The translations under genes were made by a program, and so were the position numbers. 64,000 nt of DNA. Source: Purshia tridentata. Lineage: Eukaryota > Streptophyta > Magnoliopsida > Rosales > Rosaceae. A model generated the notes under the pieces. The model was not told the DNA's origin, did no database searches, and saw only the letters and a program-made list of their open reading frames with translations. The DNA is taken from the NCBI GenBank assembly GCA_003254885.1, contig QANT01001444.1:62001-126000 (forward strand). Direction: 5' to 3'. Every line of letters starts with the position of its first letter. The stretch's first letter is position 1. Below, piece after piece: positions 24,858 through 37,539 of this stretch.

Positions 24858-26513
24858 TTATGCTGCAGAGCCTGCTTGTTCACATAGGTCCAATAGATCC
24901 AGAGTCTGCAAAATCATCAAAACTCATCAAATAGGTTCATATCAAAGCCAATAAAACTGAAACAAAGGAAGAAACAATGATAACCCATTATTTTTCCACC
25001 ATACCTCAGGAACTGACAGCTCAAGGCGAAACTTGGGACCATCATAGTGATGCAAGACTGGCCTAAAGGCATCTTCTTCCAAAGCCTTGCAGAGTTTTCT
25101 AACACGGATCCGTACCTAATAATTATTTTTCAAGGGAAGGGCAAATAGTCTCTATCAATAAATTGGATAAATACCAAACATCAAAAGAAAAAGTTTTCCA
25201 CTTTATCAATCAAAATTCTACCTGAGCAGGAAATCTTGACTCGCCTTTACACTTCTTGTCTTCCCAAGCAGTTGGATCAATGTTTGAACCACCAAAGCTT
25301 GCTGCCTGTACAAAAGTAACAAAACCATTTGAAAAAGGCAGAAATAATAGTCAGCATACATTCTCTGCTGCCAAGAATATTGCAATCAAAATATATGGGT
25401 ATTATACATAGAAAGTATGAGAACCAACCTCAAAAATGCCATGCAGTTGGTGTGTTGTATAATTATAGAGAAACAAAGGCAAGCCTGGTGTTATTGCCCG
25501 AACAGAATCCCTATACCTTGGTGGTAAACCTGGCAAACAGATGTAATGATTAAAACATACACAAATCACTTGACAGTGTCAGAAAAGGAATATAAATTAT
25601 ATAATTCCATTGCATAATCTGCATTTATTGGTAATTCCAGTAATTAAGTTGCATGGCTAGAGGAAAATGTATAAAGCATCATAACCATTTATCCAATCAC
25701 ATTATATATCTATTTATAATATTTAAGCATTCAAATGCCTATGGATATTGCTATTAAGCACTGGGCATAAACTTACAAACCCCTTTACATGAACTGTTTC
25801 TTTGGAAAGACTGCAAATGCATCATACAAATAATGCCAGCTAAATGTCAGAATCATTTTCACCTAGACTTTTTAAGTAATACCCCAGGGTTTCAGCCTAG
25901 ACAATGTTTAACAGTAAGAAAATAAATAGTTTCTTAAGAGAGATAAGAAGGAATCAAAATTACCGAACAATTGTCTCTTCAAATCTTCTTGCATTGTGTC
26001 ATTGTTACACACAAAGATGTAACCTCCAAGCACCTCATTTCGTGGGAGCGTCTCGGTTGCCGGCAAGGTCTTGAACCTTTTCTCTACTGTATTTGCAGTT
26101 TCATTGTTGTTGTTGTTGTTGTTGGTTTCTTTGTTGCTGAGGCTATGGCCATTGTACTTGTTACCAGTCATGTTTCCCACAATGCTTGCATTGTTTTTCT
26201 GGTAAACTGCATTCATGTTATAAATACCATTCCTAAAGGAACTTTTGCTCACATTTTCATTTACTTTAGAGTCCAAGTTCAGCATGTTAAAGTTAAGGCC
26301 TTCGAATTTGTTATCCTCCTGGAACCCAAATTTATCCCTTGCCCTTGTTTCAGTAGAGCCCTTTGAAAGGTCAAGGTTATTCATGCGCTCGCCCTTTGCC
26401 CTTGTCTGTTCAGCCAATTTTGAAGCAGCCATTAACCATTTGTGATCCTCTGCGACTTTTGACTGTCCTCGAAGCTCATCACCCAATTGCCAATAGCTTT
26501 GCATGCTCTCCAT
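24858..26513 (-). CDS. DCD-domain protein (NRP/B2-like), 5 coding exons
   Basis: DCD (development and cell death) proteins are plant-specific stress and ER-stress signalling proteins, often Asn-rich. Exons (high to low) are 26513-25964, 25529-25429, 25305-25222, 25115-25005 and 24905-24858, giving 297 aa. The N-terminal half is low complexity with an Asn run near residue 138. The DCD domain starts at LGGYIFVCNNDTMQEDLKRQ. It continues with GLPPRYRDSVRAITPGLPLF, FLYNYTTHQLHGIFEA, FGGSNIDPTAWED, ESRFPAQVRIRVRK and a C-terminal helix. These match the canonical DCD order of conserved blocks. A 5' UTR intron is likely (acceptor near 26540) with the leader exon near 27500. It sits tail-to-tail with the MADS gene. 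Confidence 0.9.
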
Positions 26514-27620
26514 CTTGCAAGACCTACTCAGATTGACAGATCCTATAAGACAGAGTTCAGAAACGAGAACAGAATATCAGTTAAACCCAAAAGGTTTAAG
26601 CATAGATTAAATATCCACAACAAGAAAAAGCATGTCTATTTAATTTTAAAAGCACCAAGGAAGTAAGTACTGAAAACTTCCATTAAAGATTATCAACGGC
26701 AGATTCCATAAAATAAGAAAGGAAAAATTGACAACATTCATAATTGAGTCACATAAATAGCATATACTGATAACATGAGATCTAATAGTTCAATGATGAG
26801 CTCAATTAAAACCACTCAAATTAAGAAAATAATGGCAAAAAGATTTACTCCACTATAAAATGGGATGCCATTTCTCTGCATTTTTCCACTGAAATAGATT
26901 TTCTTCTCAAGATTTTAAGGCTTTGGAAATAAACAGGCAGCTGGAAAACGAAGTTTTATCAAAGTTTACTTAACATTTGATTTCCCATGAAACAAACAGA
27001 GCCTAGAAGCACCAGATACTAACCATGAAGAAGTTAAAAATTTGGGTACCAGATTTCTATTTCATCGTTTACTCCGTTTTCTAACCAACCAAACAAGCAA
27101 AGGAACGAAGTAACACAAGCTTAAAAGTCAACCAAATGACAAAAAAAAAAACAAAACAGAACTACCTCTGTTTTAACTACCAACATGACTCCAAATCTGG
27201 ACCTGAAAATGAACTAATCAGCTAAGAAAATACATAAATCAAAAAGCTTTCCCTACACATCCATATAGACATAACCAAATCAAAGATCCAAAACACGCAT
27301 TTCAGATAAAAAAAACAAGGAAAAGGGTAGAGCAAGCGAAATTAGAGACGAACAAGATGCAATTTTCAAAATGTGCTGAGTAATTACCAAATAATAGATA
27401 GAGTAAACAAAAAGAAGCTCAACTGATAGATTTAAAGACTAAACTGAAAGCCCTGAAGGCCTTGATTTTGGGGAATAACAGTGATCTTTGTTCTAGTTAG
27501 AGAACCCTAGATTTGGGGATCAGATGGTGTACCTTTTATCTGCTTGCCCTGTGAAAGCGGAAGACACGACAGGGGAAGAGACCAGCTGGACTATTATTCT
27601 CCATATATAACATAGTTTTC
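26514..27620 (-). promoter_or_regulatory. DCD gene 5' leader, leader intron and promoter
   Basis: No coding ORF. On the minus strand an acceptor near 26540 and a leader exon around 27480-27550 (with a CCCTA motif) suggest a roughly 0.9-kb 5' UTR intron. TTATATATGG near 27602-27611 may be the TATA box. Exact ends are unclear. Confidence 0.4.
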
Positions 27621-28844
27621 CGCAACTACCCTTGCCTGTTTACTGAATTACATCTGTCAACACTTTGCCTTTGGGTTTTGAATCTTTTGTGGTCGTGAGG
27701 CGCACTGACACCACTGATCAATTCATCTTTTTATATATACTACAGAAAAATACACTTGCATGTGTATACTATACACTAATTTTCTCATAATCAGTGATCA
27801 AATAACTAGTTTTGTTTACGTGTTTGTAAAAGAATGAGTGTATACACATATTACACGCAATTTTTTTCATAATATATAACGTAACATGTATTCTGTTCAC
27901 TTTAAGCACTGCAGGCTTTATTTTTTTTGGCCAAGAAGCACTGCAGGCTTTAAAGATAGGTGAAATAGATAATTGTTTCAAACTTCAAAATATTACCATC
28001 CTAAATTTTGTGGTTTTTATTATAATTTATATAATATGGTAACTTAAGTAATGTAAATAAATGTAAACAATTTCAAAAATTTTAAAACCGGCCTTGAATT
28101 TTAGAGTATACTATTGTTAAAACGAATAAGCAACTGCAACTCACTCATGTAGTTGCTCAATTTTTAAGAATTAACCAATGTAAATATTAAAATAATAATT
28201 TGACTATTCAAATCTTAATAAAATCTTAATTTTGAGAAGTTTGTTGGAGATTACAATATGTTTAAAGCATGCCGAATTACTTAAATAATCTCTAAATGTT
28301 CTATGAAGTAAAGGATATTTTGTTTATGGGTAAATTAATAAGCGATTGCCAAGTGTCACCTGACAACTTGGTAGGGAAAGGTTGTTTATGTGATTAATTC
28401 ATGTCGGCAGCAACGATAAAGAACATAATGTTATTTACCCATCATCCACTTTCCAAAAAAATAAATTAAGGCATCCCACTACTTATTTGATACCTTATAG
28501 TTTGATGTTAAATTAATGAATCGAACGCTAACCACTCCTACATCTTTAATCCCATCGTGCATATTGCATTATTGGAATATATAAAGGTGATCAATTTGTT
28601 AGTTTGGAATTTTTGAAGATAAATACACAAATTACATAGTAGTAGTAGTGCACCAACTATATTCATGTGTTTATTGTGAAAATTGAAGTGTAAAGACTAA
28701 AAGACAACAACATCATGTTTCATCAGTTCATGTACATCCAATTTGGATGAGTTCGAAATTAGATTCCAGTATTCCAGTTTGGAGTGTTCTGGGTGTGAGT
28801 GTCGGCAACTCAAGCCTTGCTGGCTCTAACCTTGACACACTGTC

Positions 28845-28911
28845 ATATATATATATATACGACAATGTGCTTCCTCCGCATATGAGCTTTTTCTTGTGTC
28901 GTATATATATA
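28845..28911. repeat. Short inverted repeat (TATATACGACA ... TGTCGTATATA)
   Basis: Two AT-rich arms of about 15 bases ending in ACGACA and TGTCGT flank a loop of about 30 bases. The arms are mostly dinucleotide repeat, so this may be chance or a small MITE remnant. Confidence 0.4.
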
Positions 28912-29850
28912 TGCATTCTAATTTCTCAATCAAATAAATTTGCTGGTGTAGAATATGCCAGTATCTACACTTGGACTAATCCATAATCCAGATAATTTTG
29001 CCTTTTACTACTATTATTATATGAACAAAGTCCTCCTGTTGTGTCTGGCGAGCTGCCGACCACAACTTGTTTAAATATCAGCAACTTGTAATCATCGGTG
29101 ATTTATGTTTATGTGTCATTTTTAATATAGTTGGTGAGATTGGTTGCCACGTAACGTACGGGGTGTGGAATCCACATCAAAATTAACGCCTTTAATGTGT
29201 CTTCTCAACTACTTGAATTTCAAAATTATATATATATATATATATATATATCATCCATTTGTAAATGTTAGGACATCATATTCAACTCTCCCTCCTCTTG
29301 TCAGAAAAAAAAAGAAAAGATGTTTGAAGTTGTCTTCAATTTTAAATTTGAAATTGAAATTGATTATAAATAATTATTTGAATTGGCCATAAAATAATAT
29401 CTCAACGGCACAAAATTAAGCCCAAATGGCTGTTTTGGGGCCGAAATGTATGGCGTAATTTGTAGCATGTGATGATGGGCATAGGATGCCTCCATTTTCA
29501 GTGTCAGCATCACAATAGCGGCTCTTCTTCTCCAAGCCGAAAGTAGATGCTGGATTATTACTATAAACACGCGTCTCCATGTCTGCTGCACTCGTGTCAT
29601 TTTCGATATCCATATCTTTTCTTTTCTTTTTTGGTAAGGACAAAGGAGATATCCATATATTTCTTTCAAAAGATACAACGGTTTCTTCTCATTTTTTTAA
29701 TACATGTTTTTTGTTGTTGCCATTTTTAAGACATGTTATGAATCTTTACCATGATGGCAATATTATTTAACTCAATCCTTTTCCATTTTAAAATTTTACA
29801 ATGTCTTAACTATTTGAAATTTTTATACTAACCATTACATCATTATATAT

Positions 29851-29986
29851 ACGTAAATCTATCAATATGAGAAGGTGTGATTAAATACACTTAAATTAAT
29901 AAAATTAAATGATGTAATACGTAAATCTATCAATATGATATGGTGTGATTGGATACACTTAAATTAATAAAATCATTATTATGAGA
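29851..29986 (+). repeat. Tandem duplication, 68-bp period
   Basis: acgtaaatctatcaatatga begins at 29851 and again at 29919. The following ggtgtgatt and tacacttaaattaataaaat match with a few changes between copies. It is noncoding. Confidence 0.75.
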
Positions 29987-30377
29987 GAAATAATTCACAG
30001 TCCATTTTCATAGCCCATTTGGATAAAAACAATGTAGAATGAACAGTGATTTGGGCACCAAAATATCTTTGCAAGTACCCCACCTTCGTTTTGAAGCAAG
30101 TCAAGATCCATGGAGAGGCAAAGATCCCAACTCCAATACCAGAGTTCGATTTCAAAGTCAGCCAAATAATTCTTCTTCATAAATTTTTAGGTCCAACAAC
30201 TACTCTAAAATGAAAAATGTCTACCTTTTCACTGTATAAGTTATATAATCTAGAGAAAAAATAGCATTTTTTGTTGCTGATAAATTATTTATGTAAATGT
30301 GTCAGGAGGAAATTTTACTTTAAGTAGAGATTTAAAAATAAAAACATATTTGTATTGCATTTATCAAAAAAAAAAGA

Positions 30378-30400
30378 AAAGGCCCATTACAAGCCCGGGC
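30378..30400 (+). promoter_or_regulatory. Site II / UP1-type elements upstream of TOM20
   Basis: GGCCCATTA and the nearby CCCGGGCC lie about 190 bases upstream of the TOM20 start. An AAACCCTAG telo-box-like element is also present near 30554. This pair is typical of plant mitochondrial and ribosomal housekeeping genes. Confidence 0.5.
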
Positions 30401-30576
30401 CACGGGGTTTAGCGCGCGTGACAGAAGCACCATGATTCAGCCCCAAGCCATTGGTGCTTGCTTACCGTGCCGTCGCAGCAGTTGAGGAAGAAGTGCCGCC
30501 TCAGTGTACCATCTTCCCCCGTGAAGCCCTATTGTCCGTACAGAGCAGAAACAAAACCCTAGAAAATTCCATTGCC

Positions 30577-32530
30577 ATGGATATGCAGCAGAGCGACTTC
30601 GATCGGATCCTCTTTTTCGAACACGCTCGTAAGACCGCCGAAGCTACCTACGCTAAGAACCCTCTCGATGCCGATGTTCGTATCTTCATCTTCACCCTTT
30701 CATCCTTCTGTCTCACCACTCGATTGCTACTTTTCAGTGCCAAGCTTCAACTTGTTTTAATTTAATTTAGTGTTCACTGAGTTTCTGAGAATTTGTGTTT
30801 TAACATATTCTATTTTCTAAATGCAGAACTTGACTAGGTGGGCTGGAGCTTTATTAGAGTTGTCTCAGTTTCAGGATGTCCCTGATTCGAAAAGGATGAT
30901 TCAAGGTGCTAACTTTTTTTCCCAATTAGTAATGTGTTGGGGCAAAACATATTTACTGATGTGTGTCAGTGTGTGTGTTTAGCTTTATGACTCTTCGATA
31001 GCCTTCAGTTTTACTGAGTAATTTGCAAGTTTTGAATTTGTAAATGCGGCAGATGCAATTTCAAAGTTGGAGGAGGCATTGTTGGTTAATCCTGAGAAAC
31101 ATGATACCCTCTGGTGCTTGGGAAATGCGCATACTTCAAATGCATTTTTGACTCCGGACCAGGATGAGGCAAAAGACTATTTTGATAAAGCGGCTCACTA
31201 CTTTCAGCAAGCTGTTGATGTGGTACTTCTCCTGCTGAATCACAGTGGAACTGCATGCTTGCCAAAGTTTTTAATTTTCTTTTACTGTTCTATGTATAAT
31301 TAGTATTTTATTTTTATGTTTTTGTAGGAGCCAGGAAATGATCTCTATCGAAAGTCTTTGGAAGTGTCTGCTAAGGTGCTTTCTTACTTGATCTGGTGAT
31401 AATGCTTGTTTATGTTGTTGATATCATGTGCTGGGTGTTGGCATCTCTAACTGTGGTAGCGTTGGGGCTGACAATTACAACTTTGAGTGATTTTAATCTG
31501 CAAGCAATAGAACCTATATAGTACCTAGCTAGAAGAGAGAGAGTCAGAGAGAAGGTTACAAGCTGTTCGATATTGATTTTAACTTTTTCAATGCAAATAT
31601 TATTCTGCCATGATACCTGCCATTCTGCTAGTTTACAGGATGCATTCTTGAGAGATGGCATGCTTGAAACTATGGAGTACAAGTAGCACCATACTTATAG
31701 ACTTTTCAACTGATTCTAGTCTAGTGTAGTGTCAATTGTTTTCATGAGAAGACGGTTATACTTGATTGAGTGTTTTTGGAAACTGTGTTTTGGCTATAGT
31801 TTTGTGAGTTTGATAAGCTAATATACTTATTGAAGTTATTAATACTGTGTTTCTAGGCCCCTGAATTGCACAAGGAAATCCATAAGCATGGTTTTGGTCA
31901 ACAGGCGATGGGAGCTGCTGCTGGACCTTCTACTTCATCGGGTGCAAAGGTGATTTGGAAATCTCATGGTTCTCTTTTTCGTGACATATTTTTTCTTTTT
32001 GTTTGTGTTTTTATTTTCTAAATGATATTAGTCTTTGACAATTTAATTATTTTATCTGTGTGTTTATGTGTTGAATTCATGGAATCATGGATGTAGGATA
32101 TGTAGCTGATATGTAGCTGATGAAAGATTTTTAACCTCAGTGCATCGCATTGCAGTTCAACTCAAATACTTTTTCTATACCAAGCAATGTGACAGATGGC
32201 ATGCTAATATCTTATTTTTTAAAAATAAACGAGTTCACATGAGTGGTACTAAATATGAAACACCACTTGGTATCCAAATTTGGGATTTACTTTAGTGCTT
32301 GTAGTATTTCATGGTTGAAGTTTAATGATGTACAGAATTCTGTGTACTTATATTATGGTTAGTTTCTTGATCTGTTGTAAATTACTGTTCCCCCTTCTCT
32401 ACAGGCTACAAAGAAAAAGAAGAGCAGTGATCTCAAGTATGACTTATTTGGTTGGATAATCCTTGCCGTTGGAATTGTTGCTTGGGTAGGATTTGCAAAA
32501 TCTCATGTGCCTACCCCACCTCCGCGGTGA
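30577..32530 (+). CDS. TOM20: Mitochondrial import receptor TOM20 (plant type), 6 exons
   Basis: Plant TOM20 is a receptor for presequences on the outer mitochondrial membrane. It is C-tail anchored, the reverse of animal and fungal TOM20. Exons 30577-30675, 30827-30905, 31053-31222, 31328-31375, 31857-31949 and 32405-32530 give 204 aa in frame. The protein starts [20 protein letters not shown] and continues with [18 protein letters not shown]-like helical pair follows around [20 protein letters not shown]. Then come a flexible Gly/Ala/Ser linker, a Lys-rich stretch ([11 protein letters not shown]) and the anchor [15 protein letters not shown] near the C-terminus. The short tail ends in PTPPPR. 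The start was chosen by family match; the frame upstream lacks an ATG. Confidence 0.95.
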
Positions 32531-33697
32531 GCATAGCATTTGGTTAGTCATAATCTTTGGCACTCTGGAAGGAAATTTGGAGATTAATCATTCATCAGCA
32601 GGTGGAATTCATGTGAGATTGATTCATATTTGGCTGACCATCCATAATTTAATTTTTTCCTTGGTAATGTTTCACTAATGTAACCGATATGTTACAATAT
32701 TGATTTATCTCTAGTGAAATATACTGAAGTTTGAGGGCTGAGGTTGAGCAGCTAGTTTTCTGGACGTTGGTTTGCCTTTGCAGATTCAATTCCTTGGTTT
32801 GAAATGGCCATCATTACCAATATTTCTCTCTTATTCGATCAGAATTTTAGAAGATACTCTCATAAGCTCTGTATATACCGTGTGGACTGAGGTGTAATTC
32901 TGGTTCTCTGCCTTTTTTCAGTGTTCACTGGGGGGAGAAACAACAATGAACTCTAGGCTCTACTCATTTTTGTATCGTTATACTGAATGCTTTTCTCTCT
33001 AAGCTGTTTCATAAAGGATTTCCTCATTTCAATAATTGGTGCGTGGATTTTGAATGCTATCCGATGAAATTGTACCAGTACAATACAGGGGATTCCATAC
33101 AGGTTGGGTTGGCTGCTAATGTCCCGGTTAATCCATTAAACAAGCGAAAACACCAAATTAATTAAGCCGCAAAGGCGTGGGTTGGTTGCTTGCTTGTGAC
33201 TGGGGAGGCCAAACTCATTAGTTTAAGTTTTTATACCTTTGTTTTGGGGGTTCATAGTGAACTTGGTAAGTTTGTAAATTAGTAGTACCACATGCATCAA
33301 ATAAATCCCAAACTTTTGAATCCCAAATGATCTGGAGCTTATCTTATCTGTCATACTGGTAACAAAAATCCAGGGAAAATCATGATGCCCTTTGTGGTTT
33401 GTGGTTTGTGATAGCTCTTTAAATTGGGCCCAGGTCCTTCCCAGTCATGGGCCTGCATTTTAAATTTCAAACTGGACCAAGACCCTAAGGATCAAACTTG
33501 ATACGTCAAAAATCTGTGTACGTGTTGTATCTCCTGCAAACGACGTCGTTTCCCATGAGAACCTCGAAGTTTCTATATGGCTGCTGATAATCCGTAATCG
33601 TTGGTGGCAGTTTTCCGATCGCAGCTTCGGTGTGGCGCCAAATGTAAACGCCAAAGGCTCTTTGTCTTTGTAATATACCGTCCCAAATTTAGAGATA
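32531..33697. other. Intergenic, TOM20 3' side to YrdC promoter
   Basis: No gene. Near the YrdC start it holds site II motifs (GGGCCCA about 33426, GGGCCT about 33451) and TGGCGCCAAA at 33632-33641, an E2F-like palindrome. Confidence 0.5.
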
Positions 33698-35890
33698 ATG
33701 GCTTGCAGGTGCAGTTACCAAACGAAACTGTACAGTGGCGACTTAGCTTCATCTTTCAGCTTCTCGCGGTCTCCGGGAACACCTGTTTTTGGCCCATATT
33801 CAGGTCGTGTCTACTTCGACGCTCCCAAAAGCCGGCGGTTCCAAGTCTTAGCTCTTGCTGTGAAGCGGAGCCCTAAGCGTCTCAAATACTCGAGTCCTCG
33901 CTTCACCAAGGTCCTCTCTCTCTCTGACTCTCTCCTTCACTCTTTAAATGTAAATTAAACTAAAATTGGGCGTTTGAGTATACAATGTTTATGAAATTCA
34001 TTGACTAATAATATCAGGAGGATGAGTTGCTTTATGTTGAAGTTGATCCATCACATTCTGGAGCGGATATCTGGAAATTGGACCCAGTTGTTGATCTTTT
34101 GAAACAAGGAGCTGTTGGGGTTATTCCTACTGACACTGTGTAAGTGATAAATTAGTGTCTGATTGTTATGGATGGCACTCCGTGATTTGTTGCTCATTTG
34201 GACTGACCCTCTTCATTGTATTGTAGATATGCACTAGTTTGTGATCTGAGAAACCACTCTGCCATTGAACGTCTTCGTAGGTAGGTAGATATTATAGATG
34301 CCACGTTTCCTTGTGTTGTTGTTCACTTATTTACAAATATTTACTGTTAAATTAAATGCATTATTTCTTTCATAACTGATCTTGTGACAAGGATCTTCTT
34401 GTATTTTTAATGTTTCACATTGCAGAATCAAGAAAATTGAATCCCAAAAGGCAAGGATCATGGCTTCCTTTACTGCTTACTTTAATATGCTTGATTACCC
34501 CTGTTGATCACAATTTCTCTTATACTTTGTTTTTGCCATTTACTTTTTAATTTATGCTTTTTAACATGCTTTTCTTTGTCACTGACTAATTGGTGCAGCC
34601 CCTTAGCTTCTTATGCCACTCCTTCCACGACATTGATACGTTTACAACAGGGTTCCCTCGTGGTGATGGCCAAGGTCATGCAAATATATTCCGAGCTGTT
34701 AAGCATTGCTTACCTGGGCCTGTAAGTTTGTTCTTTGCTTGTCTTATTATTATTGACTGTAAGAACAAATTTAAGGTAGTCATCAATAGCAACAACTACA
34801 ACTAAGTCTAAGCACTACTAAGGTAGATGATTTGGCCTGTAACAGAGCGTTTTATGTTACAGTATACTTTCATCTTAACTGCAACCAAAGAGCTACCGAA
34901 ACAGTGTATAAGGTATGGGACCACAGTTGCCAAATACACATCAAGGAAAAATGTGGGTGTTCGTATGCCTGATGATGCCATATGTCAAGCAATACTGGAG
35001 AAGATGGGTTCACCTTTGATTTCCACAAGGTAAGTCTGATTTGTATACTTATTCCTTCTTTTGTGAAGGTGATGGCTGAAACTAGATATTGTTTATACCT
35101 TCTCTTCATTAATGTGAATAACTGTAAGAAGATGAGAAACTCTTTACATAATTGATTTTAAAGCAACATATAAGAGATGCTTCTTCTGTTTTAATTCAAA
35201 TTATTATGTGTTAGACTGACAGTTTATCTGTTGTCAGTGTCAAGTGCCCAAAGGAAAATGAGTGGATATTAGATCCGGTCACTATAGCTGATACATATGG
35301 ACCAGAGGTATGGTTTTTTTTACCACATGTAGGTTGTTTTAGTTCGTATTCTAAAATCAAACAATTTGTAGGTTCTTATCATTGATTTTATGCATGTGTA
35401 TTCTACAGTCACGGGTCAAACTCTTTCCTTTCATAGCTCTTGAATTGTGTATTCAAATTCATTATAGGGCCTTCATTTTGTGGTTGATGGCGGGGTAAGA
35501 GTGGCTGATCCATCAACTGTAGTTGACATGACAGTGATTCCTCCCAAAATCATACGACAAGGAAAGGTAATGGGTCATCCATGAAATATGGTTTCAAAAT
35601 GATATAAGTTATTTTCTATTAAACAATATGATTATAGCACTCCCAGAATATGATGATTTTTGGCTTCCCCTGTTACCATCTGAAGTGGGTGTTATAAAAT
35701 GTGATTTTGATGAATATTACTTCTGAAATAGTGATGCTCAGTATATCTTGATCTTGGTATGGATGACTTTTTTTGGTTGTGTATTATATGTTACATTCAG
35801 GGACCTAAATTACACTGGATGGTGGCAGAAGATCACAATGAATCTGCTGAGTCGAAGGAAAGCTCATCTCATCTATCACTTGGAAGATAA
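33698..35890 (+). CDS. YrdC/Sua5-domain protein, probably plastid, 9 exons
   Basis: The YrdC fold binds RNA and nucleotides. In the Sua5/TsaC family it makes threonylcarbamoyl-AMP for the t6A37 modification of ANN-decoding tRNAs. Exons are 33698-33910, 34018-34139, 34227-34280, 34426-34450, 34599-34721, 34863-35029, 35238-35307, 35468-35566 and 35801-35890, giving 320 aa. A Ser/Arg-rich N-terminus suggests an organelle transit peptide. The core shows LLKQGAVGVIPTDTVYALVC, KPLSFLCHSF, GPYTFILTATKELPK and KNVGVRMPDDAICQAIL. Intron 4 (34451-34598) has a GC donor (AAAAG/GCAAGG). Without the longer Sua5 domain it resembles TsaC more than Sua5. Catalytic activity is inferred from the family. Confidence 0.88.
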
Positions 35891-37539
35891 TCATTATTCT
35901 TGGTGAATCCTTTGGAGAACGAGTTTTTGGATATGTTGAATGTCGCACTGGTCTTGCATCTTTTGGTGCTCATTTGAGGATTTTGGTTAAAGTTTTTCAC
36001 CATAATTGAGATATTAAAAAAGAAATTCGTATATTGTGATACGTTGTGTAAAAACGTGGTTCAGTGGAAACCTTTACAATGTGAATCAAATACAGTGCAT
36101 GCCATGTGTCAGCATTCATTTTAATCAATGTTACAGAGCAACTAACGATGATAATTTGGTTGAAAGCCCAATTGATTGCATTATGGACTGAATTGACAAT
36201 TGGAATCTTGGTATAATTATGCCAGGGGTTCTGCTGTACCAAACCCTGAATTATGCCACAAATCTTGCAGCGTCAATCTGTTTTGTGTGTATCATGTTCA
36301 TTTACGACTTGGTATTTTAGTGAGATCAAATAGAAACAGGGACGACGTAATCAATAATCAAAGTTGATAAAAAATTTTGCTCAAACCCAACCAACCCAAA
36401 ACAAGAGATCGTTATAAGTAGTCTATGTTATTATCTAGCCCAAACTAAACTAATATGCTCGGTGTTGGTCCTTAAGTTTTAATTTTGTCAAGACTTTTTG
36501 GCACTAATACTATTCAAATTTTAAGGAGTGTGCATGAACTCAGACCCCGACCCAGTCACCGATTACAGAGGTCGCCGACCTCCAGGTAGGTGGCTAAGAT
36601 CTGGGCAGAAGAGAGAGAGAAAGAGGAGGGAGAGAGGGAGGGAGGGGATGACATCCCGATGGCTGGGTGGGATGGGTTGGTTGACCGGAAAGAGGAGCCG
36701 CCGACGGCTGAGAGGGTGGGGTGGGGGGGATCGGTTAATTGTTCATTTTTTATTTATTAAACATTAAAATTTTAGATATTCATTAAATAAGTGTTGGTTG
36801 TTAAAGTGAGGAAATTAGGTAGGTATACGGTATACAGTAAATTATTATTTTTTTCAAAAATTTAAATGCTCTTAGACTTAGATTGACTAAAAACCCCCTT
36901 GAAGTTAATAGAAACTTTAACCGAAATAAACCGTAGATAATAAATTGTCACATCTAGATAAGATTGGGTGAAAAAAGGCAAAATAAATTTTATGCGTGAT
37001 ATTTGTGCACATTCCTTATAGTTTGGATGGGTATTATATTAGTAAAAAAAATGCCTTTAATCAAATTTGTCATTATAATTTCTTAGCACTTTTCTTATAT
37101 AGTACCAAAAACAAAAAATGGGTGCATGGTTGATGGTTGGACATGATTCCATGAAAAATGTCCTAACTTTAGGTGGATGTGGAGTACTGTGGCTCATGAA
37201 TTAGAAGATGAAGGTAACCCAGCAAGCTCATCGTGGCCATTCCCGGAAAGGAGAAATGACAGGCACTGAAGCACAGGAAGGTTGGTGAGTGGTAGTTAAT
37301 GATGTGTGTGAGCTTCATTAAATAAGCAGTTATGAGACTTTGATGAACAAGGGCTGTGGTGGTTGCCACCTTGTTTTTCTTTACATAGATAGAGGCTAGA
37401 GCTAGTAATAAACACAACATGACAACAATGAACTGCTTTCAATTTTCAACCTCTGCTTTGGGCTCCCAGGATCCATAATCTTCTTCTATTATTTCTCCTC
37501 CTCATCCCAGTCCTAGATTTGGACTTAAATGTGCCCTAC
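35891..37539. other. Intergenic
   Basis: AT-rich except for a purine-rich GAGA/GGGA patch at 36600-36735. The ORF at 36528-36767 across that patch is low complexity. I see no gene. Confidence 0.5.

Larger units (their letters stand above)
27621..30370. other. AT-rich intergenic DNA with local repeats
   Basis: I see no gene. It contains a 16-17 bp direct repeat (agcactgcaggcttta at about 27905 and 27937), an inverted repeat around TATATACGACA at 28845-28911, an (AT)n run at 29227-29250, and a 68-bp tandem duplication at 29851-29986. Confidence 0.5.

Noticed and set aside
28728-28986. Overlapping sense and antisense ORFs around the AT-rich inverted repeat, considered as a miRNA precursor
   Set aside because: Arms are mainly TA dinucleotides and too short for a plant miRNA stem; no known miRNA sequence recognised.
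30451-30576. In-frame upstream extension of TOM20
   Set aside because: The extended frame begins without ATG; the family start at 30577 fits the known N-terminus.
36528-36767. ORF rich in Arg/Gly (RKRRERGREG)
   Set aside because: Translation of a GAGA/GGGA purine-rich tract; no gene structure around it.
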